Of a stretch of DNA of 22,698 nt, positions 9,901-15,669 are shown piece after piece. The stretch spans positions 1-22,698 of the forward strand of contig CAKTWE010000027.1 of NCBI GenBank assembly GCA_934630385.1, read 5' to 3'. The notes under the pieces were generated by a model. It saw only the letters and a list, made by a program, of their open reading frames with translations, was not told the DNA's origin and made no database searches. This DNA comes from an uncultured Collinsella sp. (GTDB taxonomy: Bacteria; Actinomycetota; Coriobacteriia; Coriobacteriales; Coriobacteriaceae). Positions within the stretch are counted from its first letter, which is position 1; the number at the start of each line of letters is the position of its first letter. Both the position numbers and the translations under genes were made by a program.

Positions 9901-10097
9901 GCGCATTCGAGATGCCTTATGCCAAGACGGATGCGTATGCCGCCCTCGAGGCGAGCCGCCGCGCCCTTACGATTGCAGGCGTGGACGGTCCTCGCCTGGC
10001 TTGCGCTCGTACCGAGGACGACCTGCCCTACAACATCAACCCGACGAACATCGCTACGGTGTCCGAGGTTGTGACCGAGGTTATTCGTCGCTCGTAG
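6981..10097 (+). CDS. Large membrane protein with split, degenerate M28 peptidase fold
   Basis: 1038 residues. I chose ATG 6981 (MANTQNYINHLL), with GGAG five bases upstream, over a TTG 90 bases earlier that has no ribosome site. Residues 1-50 resemble the start of M28 aminopeptidases. Two hydrophobic blocks follow (about 55-95 and 160-205). VVVAHYDSP (134-142) has the His138-x-Asp140 metal motif. Residues about 240-885 are a long, mostly acidic, Pro/Ala/Glu-rich, apparently disordered insert with imperfect repeats (TTSFEASQP, TTSFDAQQP, NTVSFDA) and a basic patch (RGIGGLFGRKKK). The second half of the fold resumes at about 891 (DIWFVATGAS, FFINLESIG). The usual Asp of 'ND' is replaced (VCNKSS, 221-226), the catalytic Glu-Glu pair reads Ser906-Asp907, and the final 'SDH' reads TDA. 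It is therefore probably a pseudo-enzyme. Followed 19 bp later by a small membrane protein. Confidence 0.7.
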   Translation: MANTQNYINHLLQNTGITPACSEEERLAAEDIAQIFRNHGFDPEVQEFNAPAPSRLAFAVTGILAFVGALLMGIGGGVGLVGTLLAIAGAVLYVLERMGRPVISRLGKTGVSQNVIAYHKASGPLASPRNRPVVVVAHYDSPRAELFAREPYAPYRALVAKSLPVATIVPAAVAVLRILPLPGALKVLLWIVAILASLVALANAANIIANRFVLPYTSGSVCNKSSVAAMLGVMDNVAPYQGENEFPNDIPFDTYFGEQKRRAEEMARAAAEYAAAQQQNDYGNTIEYEEPSYTEDEFGQPFAAEPEQDEAPDEQIDGFEGASADATLIGTIAPEAQDQAVQTEVATEEVPAAEPAEEPVVVEPEPKLYRNAAGNIRFGSDAIRALGMLPESCSLVYDEGEEPAFEPEPISEAQEPVSDVSAADAELVSAPSSDIEPEAESTLDPAAGLDILAPAAPEQAEDDSADEGYDEYPQRVSYESDTDFSAELPSTTPHADIASAFSSLGASASSFFKGAFAKGKKLVDDFEEKRAAAREAAEQEAIAQQQAAEAERERAAQEFEQNEAEQPAPADPADATTSFEASQPTSADVAEATTSFDAQQPVDNTVSFDATMTFEKQGTAIAEPISVSDEAADAAAATEGAVDDVADSIEDNVPEQVEVSVVEPNSSTVDEAPKADESRPYSTQIFTMPTPSDPGATVANAAPTQDETVDSLMAQISSRVPSRPQMNIPDPASAPSPSPLASVPDPSLPSMQQANVASRTSLFDLPDPSAQTDDPFVTAQGSEPSSAPVAPSMPVAPDVQPLETISAPVTTPKPQKRGIGGLFGRKKKSDQDSMSDWLGVDDDYDAKKSGRGIGSWDNFEDDDDGWKGGATSSDGASNEDMLAAVASMGDDELLGHDIWFVATGASDCDGAGMKAFLASHRDKLRGVFFINLESIGAGRISVVTVEGEQQLLKGDRRIMNLVSKVCKAFHVDCGAFEMPYAKTDAYAALEASRRALTIAGVDGPRLACARTEDDLPYNINPTNIATVSEVVTEVIRRS

Positions 10098-10116
10098 GCA
10101 GTCCTAAGGAGTCAGC

Positions 10117-10332
10117 GTGTTTTCGTATATTAAGCGCCATTGGCCCGTGTATCTGATTTTGACCCTGATTGCCGTTGCCCTCGGTTTTGGTGCCGCCTAC
10201 TTTGTGGGCATTAAGGGATCCACGTCCGAGTCTGCGATTAGCGAAGAGGTGAAGCAGGAGCAGTCTGTGGGTGCCGACGGCATCGACGCGACTGACCAGG
10301 CTACCATCGATGGTGGCTCTTCGACCGAGTAG
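10117..10332 (+). CDS. Small single-span membrane protein
   Basis: A 71-residue protein starting at GTG 10117, with TAAGGAG five bases upstream. Residues 1-10 are basic and aromatic (FSYIKRHWP). One membrane helix follows (about 11-33, VYLILTLIAVALGFGAAYFV), then a hydrophilic, acidic, Ser/Thr-rich tail of about 38 residues that is probably outside the cell by the positive-inside rule. It lies 19 bp after the M28-like gene and ahead of a shared terminator, so the two are probably co-transcribed and may work together at the membrane. I recognise no family. Confidence 0.75.
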   Translation: MFSYIKRHWPVYLILTLIAVALGFGAAYFVGIKGSTSESAISEEVKQEQSVGADGIDATDQATIDGGSSTE

Positions 10333-10364
10333 GCGCGAGCCCTCGTATCAAAAATGCCTGTATA

Positions 10365-10400
10365 CGGGGCGAGCCGGGAGACTGGCTCGCCCCGTTTTAT
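10365..10400 (+). terminator. Rho-independent terminator after the M28-like operon
   Basis: Perfect 11-bp stem (CGGGGCGAGCC, 10365-10375, with GGCTCGCCCCG, 10384-10394), 8-base loop, then TTTTAT. It also lies only 8 bp past the stop of the convergent adhesin gene and may act on both strands, although the minus-strand tail is less T-rich. Confidence 0.85.
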
Positions 10401-10407
10401 TGGACGG

Positions 10408-13400
10408 TTAACGCGTTACAGCCGCAGACCTGTTTTTGGCAAACCAGATGGCCGCGCCGCCCGCGGTCATAAGGGCGGTCATCAATGCGGCAAGGGGAGC
10501 GGAGCCCGTCGATGGCAGGTCTTGGGACAACGCGCAGCGTTGGATAACGTGATCTTCATCGTGGGACTCGAGCTTATTGCCGCCACCATTGCGGCAAAGG
10601 TCGACGCGGACGCCGTTGGTTATGGCATTCTCGGGCATATAGGATGCCGTGGCAGTCATATGAACCAGCGCTCCGTGCGCCTGCGAGTCGAGCGATCTCG
10701 CGGCGTCATCCAGGTCATCGTGCTCGTCCTTCAGGTCATCACGGCTCCATGTCGAGGTGTCTGATCGTGTCGTAAAATCGGCAGATACGGAACCGTATTC
10801 AATGCGTAAGCCCGTCACCTGAGTATTCCTTGGTAAGTTAAGATCATTGACAGTCAACGTTGTCGATTCGCTCGTGGATATGTCGGACTTCCAAAGATGC
10901 CAACCGTCGTAGTCGACAAGTCTTGTGTCTTCACCGAGGAGATTTTTAACTTCGTCTGTTTCGAGCCAAGGGTTTTCGTGCCCGTCATCGAGCGTGGCAT
11001 TGGCTTGTTCCTCGCTGTCTTGTTCGATCTCGGGGGACGTGCGGTACCATATGTTGCATCTCCCGTCGTAGTCGCCTGTGGCGACGGGTGTTTCTATGCT
11101 CACGAGTCGGGCGGTCCCAGTGGACACGCACTCAAGTTCGTCGGTGATCGTAAACTCATCAACCCAGGTTTTTGATTCGTTGCGAGCGTCGATGGTGTAA
11201 GCGAACTCGCCCCGTGCATCGGACTGCGTTGCGGCTCGGTTTTTACCGTCGCCGTTGGCCGTCAGATCGCTTGCGACTGGCTGGGCAATTTCCTGACGCT
11301 TGTCGACCCTTCCTATAATTTCAATCGGGGCATCATTCATGACGACCTTCTGGATGTCTCCGGTCTCCTTTACTTCGAACGTGACATCTTCGGCCATGTC
11401 GTAGGTGCGCGGTGACATCGTTTCGCGCAGCGTGTAGGAGCCGGGTGCAAGATGCTCAATACGATGTGGCGTCGCGGTCGAGGTCCAGGTTTCGATAGTT
11501 TCTCCGTTCGCGTCCAGTAGAACGAGCTGCGCCCCCTCAATCTCTGTTTGGTCGGTGACATCGGCCTTGGAGATATCGACCTTGGTGTAATCGTTGGAGA
11601 CTTCGACTCGAGCATGGACGACCGGTGTGTCCTGGTCGGCATAGGTGAGCTCGACGGCGTGAGGCGTCGGATCAAGCAGATACCCTTCGGGGGCGCTTAC
11701 CTCAACGACTTCGTAATGCGCTATGCCAGATCCAAGTGAAAGGCCATTGATGTCGGCTTTTCCTTGCTCGTCGGTCTCGACGGTTGCGACCGTCTCTCCC
11801 GCAAGGGCAACCATGCTGCCGTCAGCGCGGACGATATCCTCCGCCGCACGAATCTCGAAGACCGCTCCCGCCAGGGCGCTGCTGTCCACAGCGTCGCTTT
11901 TGACAATTTCGATCTTGCCGGTTGCTGCTTGATCGTAGAACGAGGCGATGGCAACGGGTGTTAGGTTCATATCGACGGGTATCGAAAGCTCAAGATCCTC
12001 TCCCCTAAGATAGGGGGCAGCAGCATCTTTCTCACGAATGTAATAGGTGCCGGGACGGAGCGACTCGGGCAGTGTGACGGAACCGGTTTTGTCGGTCGTG
12101 AAGGTGTTTAGGACGGAGTGAGCTGGATACCAGCATGTTTGGGAAACAGGCTCATGGTTGCTGTCGAGCAGTTGGAAAGCGAAGCCTGCAAGTGGTACGG
12201 CACTCCCCGTTCGGGCGTCACGTTTTACGATCTGAAGGTGTGTCGATATGGCATGGTTGTCCACGATATATTGCAGCGTTGCCCCATCAGTCGTCTGCTC
12301 TGCGGAGATGGACCATTCTCCCGCCTGCTTAAATCCATCGGGAACAGTTTCGCGAACTTCACGCACGGTGTAACCAGCCCGATCGTAGGGAATGGATCCG
12401 TGAGCGCCTTCGGGTCGTGTACCGCCGCCAAACCATGCATCGGGTTGGTCCTTGGTGGACGCGAAGCCATAGACATTGGTGGTCAAGGTGCCGACAACCT
12501 GCTGCGAGCTGTTGCTGACGACCTCAAAGACAACGCCCTCAGCCGGCTGTTCAATGCCAGATTCGTTGCTGTCGCCACGATCTTTAAACTTTGAGATTTC
12601 GAGGTCGAAGGCGATGGGGGTGTCGGAAATACGACTCTCGAGCTCAACGACGCCGGTGTCGCCAAGCTGATCGGCGTCGACGGAATAACTCCACGTTTCA
12701 CTGGGTAGCAGGTAGCCTTCGGGGGCCTTTGATTCATAGATGGTAAAGGTGCCCAAGGGGATGTCGTCCAACGTCGCCATGCCGTCATCGTCGGTGGTGA
12801 GGATGCGCGTCCAGCCCGGAGTTGACTGCGAAACACAGGTGAACTCGGCGCCGGCGAGTGATGCTCCCGCTTGAGGGCCGGCGCCCGTCGCCTTGTCGAG
12901 CTTTACGATGCGCAGGGAAATCGTACCTGGCGTCTCAACGATGGAGACGTGCCCACCGCCGCTCGAGGTGGAAAACTCGATGCGGTCGCGACGTGGCATA
13001 TAACCTGCCGGTGCCTTTGTTTCGACCAGATAGTATGCCGTGTTGGGCAGCAGCGTGGCTTGGGCTCGCCCATGCCCGTCCATCTGGATGGTTCCGACAC
13101 GCGCGTCGCTTGCGCTTTCAAAGATGTCAAAGGTGGCACCGTTGAGCTGGTATGTACCGTTTCCGCTGGTGATTGCAGCGTTTGCAGATTGCTTCTCGAA
13201 GGAAACGGTAACGGCGGGCAGAACATAGAGCATGTCTTGGTGCCGTCCCTCTTTTGAGGCGGGGCCGTGATAACGCCTTGCGCGATGCGATGATGCTCTG
13301 ATGTTTCCAGCTTTGGCGTTGTCGTAGAGCCATCGCGCCGCCGCTACAATCTCGGCGTCTTGGTAGAACTTGCCGCTTCTGGGGATACCGGCGTTGTTCG

Positions 13401-13839
13401 TATACGAAAAAGTGCCGTCAGGGTGCGTGGTTCCTTTAAGCATCCACACGGCAAGCTGGGTGGCGGCACGGGCGCGATCGGGCGTTAGGCTATGGCCGCC
13501 AAACGATGTGGCGGAAGGGTATCCATGGCAGATGACGGCGGCGAACTCGTCGTCGAGCCATGTCCAGCCTTGGTCGTAGGCGCGCCATGGTCCTCCTGGC
13601 TCGCTGGGGCCGGGACAATCCTGGTTCATGCAGTATGAAATCGAGGCGTCTTGCGCCTCGTATTTGCCAATGCCCAGCGGCCCGCACATGTCGCTGATGG
13701 TGCGGAAGCTGAGTGCATCGTGCCCGTCGATGGCACGAGCGGTTCTGGGAGTCAGGCAACCGACCAGCAAAAGGAGGAGCAGGAGCAGCGGACCTGTGAC
13801 GATTGCGCTGTGGACAGAGTGCGTGGGTGCGTTGGACAT
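10408..13839 (-). CDS. LPXTG-anchored surface adhesin with thioester domain and CnaB repeats
   Basis: 1143 residues, start at ATG 13839 with AAGGAG five bases upstream. A signal peptide with a Leu-rich core (about 10-37) comes first. The N-terminal domain has the two signatures of bacterial thioester adhesin domains: a Cys after Tyr (SYC, Cys70) and TQLAVW (Gln128), which can form a Cys-Gln thioester for covalent host binding (family knowledge). About six CnaB/SpaA-type domains follow (roughly 211-300, 307-395, 411-525, 533-625, 641-740, 752-835). Most start with a Lys-x-Asp-like strand and end with an E-x-x-A-P-x-G-Y-like segment (ETKAPAGY, ESKAPEGY, EVSAPEGY), the pattern of intramolecular isopeptide bonds. 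A further beta-rich domain covers 843-1090. The sortase signal LPSTG (1108-1112), membrane helix and basic tail end the protein. No sortase gene lies in the window. It is a single-gene unit, placed beside a tRNA integration site. Confidence 0.9.
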   Translation of the reverse strand: MSNAPTHSVHSAIVTGPLLLLLLLLVGCLTPRTARAIDGHDALSFRTISDMCGPLGIGKYEAQDASISYCMNQDCPGPSEPGGPWRAYDQGWTWLDDEFAAVICHGYPSATSFGGHSLTPDRARAATQLAVWMLKGTTHPDGTFSYTNNAGIPRSGKFYQDAEIVAAARWLYDNAKAGNIRASSHRARRYHGPASKEGRHQDMLYVLPAVTVSFEKQSANAAITSGNGTYQLNGATFDIFESASDARVGTIQMDGHGRAQATLLPNTAYYLVETKAPAGYMPRRDRIEFSTSSGGGHVSIVETPGTISLRIVKLDKATGAGPQAGASLAGAEFTCVSQSTPGWTRILTTDDDGMATLDDIPLGTFTIYESKAPEGYLLPSETWSYSVDADQLGDTGVVELESRISDTPIAFDLEISKFKDRGDSNESGIEQPAEGVVFEVVSNSSQQVVGTLTTNVYGFASTKDQPDAWFGGGTRPEGAHGSIPYDRAGYTVREVRETVPDGFKQAGEWSISAEQTTDGATLQYIVDNHAISTHLQIVKRDARTGSAVPLAGFAFQLLDSNHEPVSQTCWYPAHSVLNTFTTDKTGSVTLPESLRPGTYYIREKDAAAPYLRGEDLELSIPVDMNLTPVAIASFYDQAATGKIEIVKSDAVDSSALAGAVFEIRAAEDIVRADGSMVALAGETVATVETDEQGKADINGLSLGSGIAHYEVVEVSAPEGYLLDPTPHAVELTYADQDTPVVHARVEVSNDYTKVDISKADVTDQTEIEGAQLVLLDANGETIETWTSTATPHRIEHLAPGSYTLRETMSPRTYDMAEDVTFEVKETGDIQKVVMNDAPIEIIGRVDKRQEIAQPVASDLTANGDGKNRAATQSDARGEFAYTIDARNESKTWVDEFTITDELECVSTGTARLVSIETPVATGDYDGRCNIWYRTSPEIEQDSEEQANATLDDGHENPWLETDEVKNLLGEDTRLVDYDGWHLWKSDISTSESTTLTVNDLNLPRNTQVTGLRIEYGSVSADFTTRSDTSTWSRDDLKDEHDDLDDAARSLDSQAHGALVHMTATASYMPENAITNGVRVDLCRNGGGNKLESHDEDHVIQRCALSQDLPSTGSAPLAALMTALMTAGGAAIWFAKNRSAAVTR

Positions 13840-14094
13840 GGCTGCTCCTTATCCCTCGTGCGCCGCGCGGGGAGATTGCGACGCGTGGAATGAGGCTACC
13901 GCCGGGGTTCATGCGGGTAAGTACCGGAAGCTGACCAAAAGCTTGACCGATATCTGACAAATTGAGTCGACAGAAAAACAATTGAGTAAAAGAGCAGGTG
14001 GAAGGTAATGAATAGAAGTCGCCACACGCCTCCGTCTCCACAATTGGCTTAAATTCCAAGCGATTCTCCACAGCTAAAACAACTATCGTCACCC
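13840..14094. other. Intergenic region between adhesin and tRNA-Gly
   Basis: AT-richer than its surroundings and with no convincing open frame. It holds the 5' leader of the adhesin gene on the minus strand, with the ribosome site AAGGAG just before the ATG. I found no clear -35/-10 pair for that gene. The rightmost part leads into the tRNA promoter. Confidence 0.5.
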
Positions 14095-14124
14095 TTGTGT
14101 CGAACAAGACAACCGCGTTATACT
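14095..14124 (+). promoter_or_regulatory. Promoter of tRNA-Gly
   Basis: TTGTGT (14095-14100) and TATACT (14119-14124) with an 18-bp spacer, ending 13 bases before the mature tRNA 5' end. Good match to a housekeeping sigma promoter. Confidence 0.65.
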
Positions 14125-14137
14125 ATCCCCCACATAT

Positions 14138-14212
14138 GCGGGCATCGCCAAGTGGTAAGGCATCAGCTTCCCAAGCTGACACTCGCGGGTTCGAGTCCCG
14201 TTGCCCGCTCCA
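14138..14212 (+). tRNA. tRNA-Gly (anticodon CCC)
   Basis: Complete cloverleaf with encoded CCA. The acceptor stem is GCGGGCA (14138-14144) with TGCCCGC (14202-14208). The anticodon stem TCAGC/GCTGA encloses the loop TTCCCAA, so the anticodon is CCC and it reads GGG glycine codons. The T-arm is CGGG-TTCGAGT-CCCG. Its 3' part from the anticodon loop onward is also the left attachment site of the integrated element, so the 3' half now present was probably brought in by the element. Confidence 0.97.
14168..14212 (+). repeat. attL: 45-bp tRNA-Gly 3' end
   Basis: From the anticodon loop (TTCCCAAGC) to the encoded CCA. All 45 bases recur at the other end of the element, 28 at 19200-19227 and 17 at 19321-19337. 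The identity stops at once on the right side (CGC here, TCA at the other end), and on the left shows a single mismatch and then diverges. Confidence 0.9.
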
Positions 14213-14222
14213 CGCAAAACAG

Positions 14223-14261
14223 CAGGTCAAGAGCTTAGAGCGCTTGGCCTGTTTCTCTTTT
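14223..14261 (+). terminator. Terminator downstream of tRNA-Gly
   Basis: Stem CAGGTCAAG (14223-14231) with CTTGGCCTG (14243-14251), one G-T pair, 11-base loop, followed by TTTCTCTTTT. It lies inside the element, so the element supplies the tRNA's terminator. Confidence 0.7.
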
Positions 14262-14269
14262 CCGGCTCC

Positions 14270-14303
14270 GTAGACCACGGAAATAGACCAAATGTAGACC
14301 AAA
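14270..14303 (+). repeat. Integrase arm-type sites, left cluster
   Basis: Three direct copies of a site close to GTAGACCAAA: GTAGACCAC (14270-14278), ATAGACCAAA (14283-14292) and GTAGACCAAA (14294-14303). A fourth, inverted copy TTTGGTCTAC is at 14619-14628. The same sequence recurs four times beside the integrase gene at the other end, as expected for lambda- or Tn916-type integrase arm-binding sites. Confidence 0.75.
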
Positions 14304-14352
14304 CTCCGGTGAAACCGTTTTTCGCCCCGACGCCGCCCGTGTCTCCTCCGGC

Positions 14353-14576
14353 CCCTTTTTAGGGCTTGGGAAAGTTGGGGCTGGTCGGCCCGTGTGCCCC
14401 TCCCCGCCCTTTTTTAGTTGTTGACATAGTTGACATTAAAGCAGCGGGGCCGCACCCCTGATACCGGGATACGGCCCTTTTTAGTTGTTCAGATAGTTCA
14501 AATTGAGTGCCTTTTTAGGGCTTTAGATAATTGCGATTGAACCCCTTTTTAGGGCTTCAGAAACTTCAGGTTGAAC
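14353..14576. repeat. Five degenerate 34-bp direct repeats (iteron-like)
   Basis: Copies start near 14353, 14408, 14475, 14509 and 14543. The shared core is CCCTTTTTAG followed by GGCTT or TTGTT, then an ATAGTT-like block and an ATTGA-like block. The last three are in perfect 34-bp tandem; the first two are separated by GC-rich filler (55 and 67 bp between cores). Because 34 is not a multiple of three, the repeats are unlikely to be protein repeats. Iterons or another protein-binding array are the best guess. Confidence 0.7.
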
Positions 14577-14678
14577 GGCCCCGCCCTCGGCGCGGTATCG
14601 GCTTGGAACGAGCGCGGGTTTGGTCTACGGAGTCCGCGCCCCGATACCGCCCCGGCGACGGGGCCGCCCCCTCGGGCG

Positions 14679-15042
14679 CTAGGCCCTGAGCCAATGTTCC
14701 CCGCCCCGGCCCCTTACATAGACGGGGGCGTAGGCGGCAACTATCACGCCGTCAACGGTAAGCCCGTCCTCCGGCTTGGCGTCCCGGGCCACCGTGGCGG
14801 CCTCTAGGGCCGTGTCCAACGGCTGCACCTCCAACGTCACCGCCTCGGCGTCAACGCGCCGAATACGGGCAATCTGGGGCGCTGAGGGGCAATCGTCGGC
14901 GGTCGAGCACGCCACCAAATCGCCGCGCTCCGGCTCTAGCGCCGTATCCACCTCCACGACAACCCCCCCCCGCAGCGGGTACCGCGCCCGCTATCTCCGG
15001 TAGTCCCTCGGCGATCATGCCCCCGATAAATCGAGTCGCCAT
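14679..15042 (-). CDS. Small protein of unknown function, frameshifted at a 9-C tract
   Basis: The best start is ATG 15042, with GAGGAGGAG directly upstream. It begins MATRFIGGMIAEGLPEIAGA and runs into nine G residues on the coding strand (plus-strand C tract 14963-14971). As written, the frame continues as low-quality Gly/Arg-rich sequence. Removing one G joins it to the frame ending at 14679 (EVDTALEPERGDLVACST), giving about 120 residues. The C-terminal part looks beta-rich (GDLVAC, PQIARIRRVD, VTLEVQPL, DGVIVAAYAPVYV). I recognise no family. The shift may be a mutation, phase variation, transcript slippage or a sequencing error in the homopolymer. Confidence 0.6.
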
Positions 15043-15194
15043 GTCTCCTCCTCGTCTCTCCGTTTCGTCCCGGCGCTCCCCATGTTGCGCCGACGCCGCG
15101 CCCTCGGCGGCCTCGCTCCGCATGTCCCGGCGAAACGCCGAAACCCTGCACACGCCACGCCCCCGGCCCCGCCTCGCGGGTTCGCCCCGGCATG

Positions 15195-15218
15195 AAAAAG
15201 CCCCGCCGTGGCGGGGCT
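15195..15218 (-). terminator. Terminator inside the element operon
   Basis: On the minus strand, stem AGCCCCGC/GCGGGGCT (8 bp, 4-base loop; plus-strand positions 15199-15218) followed by TTTTT (15195-15199). It ends the transcript that includes the 63-residue gene and separates it from the frameshifted gene at 15042. The rest of 15043-15258 shows no supported gene. Confidence 0.8.
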
Positions 15219-15258
15219 GAACTAGGCAAGCGGTTAGACCGATTAGCCGATTGATGGG

Positions 15259-15450
15259 CTAAAGGAAGATGCTAGGGTCATGCTCCATAAGCTTAGGCTC
15301 ACCGGACGAGATGGACTCTTCCAGAAGGTCGGCATATTCGCAAATGTGCCCGTAGAACATAGGCTCATAGCCGAACATCTCAATAAAGACGGGTTTGGCC
15401 TTCTCGATGCGGGCTTTTGCTAGCTTCTCCTGCTTAACCTGGCTTTCCAT
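15259..15450 (-). CDS. Small protein of unknown function (63 aa)
   Basis: Starts at ATG 15450 (MESQVKQEKLAKARIEKAKP), with GAGGAG eight bases upstream; a TTG just before it is a possible alternative. The first 20 residues form a Lys/Glu-rich helix, followed by a more hydrophobic part (VFIEMFGYEPMFYGHICEYA) and an acidic C terminus. The preceding frame ends TGATG at this start, so translation is probably coupled. I do not recognise it. Phage and satellite early operons often hold such short proteins. Confidence 0.6.
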   Translation of the reverse strand: MESQVKQEKLAKARIEKAKPVFIEMFGYEPMFYGHICEYADLLEESISSGEPKLMEHDPSIFL

Positions 15451-15531
15451 CAAATCAGCTCCTCAAGCATCTCTTCGAATATTTTAGTTGATTCAGGTAG
15501 GTATTTCCGCAGGACATCAAGCGATTCCTGG
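15450..15531 (-). other. Coding-like extension without a start, out of frame with the 45-aa gene
   Basis: A minus-strand frame reading QESLDVLRKYLPE then STKIFEEMLEELI, ending in TGA at 15450-15452 that overlaps the next ATG (TGATG). The frame is open back to about 15670 but has no ATG, GTG or TTG start before its last few codons. It becomes part of one protein only if the 45-residue gene upstream shifts by one base. The natural composition and the coupled stop suggest it is, or was, translated. Confidence 0.4.
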
Positions 15532-15669
15532 TTAGCGGTGCTTGCGCTTTCCCGCTGCCTCGGCCTCCGCCGCCTCGATCTCTTTGAGGGTGTGTGCAGC
15601 GCTCCACCGGGAACGGCTGAGGGCGTCGGGTTCCCACTCGGCGTGGATAGCGGCCCTAGCCCTCTCCAT
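15532..15669 (-). CDS. Small charged protein (45 aa), possibly truncated by a frameshift
   Basis: Starts at ATG 15669 (MERARAAIHAEWEPDALSRS), with GAGGGG nine bases upstream and the start inside the end of the upstream gene (14-nt overlap). The rest is an Ala/Glu-rich helix (TLKEIEAAEAEAAGKRKHR). The one-base-shifted frame downstream continues with protein-like sequence to a stop coupled to the next gene, so the original product was probably about 70 residues. Function unknown. Confidence 0.5.
   Translation of the reverse strand: MERARAAIHAEWEPDALSRSRWSAAHTLKEIEAAEAEAAGKRKHR

Larger units (their letters stand above)
14213..14678. other. Non-coding left end of the element
   Basis: 466 bp with no supported gene. 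It holds the tRNA terminator, arm-type sites, five copies of a 34-bp repeat (14353-14576), and a large inverted repeat (GCGGTATCGG, 14592-14601, with CCGATACCGC, 14641-14650) that brackets the inverted arm-type site. The last gene of the minus-strand operon stops at 14679. The density of repeats suggests an origin or a recombination control region rather than coding DNA. Confidence 0.6.

Noticed and set aside
10408..13839. The adhesin as a pilus backbone subunit
   Set aside because: No sortase C gene or partner pilin nearby and no clear pilin motif; the thioester domain and LPSTG fit a stand-alone adhesin better.
14353..14576. CRISPR array
   Set aside because: The tandem copies have no spacers, the repeats are degenerate, spacing between the others is irregular, and no cas gene is in the window.
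14936..15229. 97-codon minus-strand frame upstream of the frameshifted element gene
   Set aside because: Arg/Gly/Pro-rich, no ribosome site, overlaps a terminator and the better-supported start at 15042.
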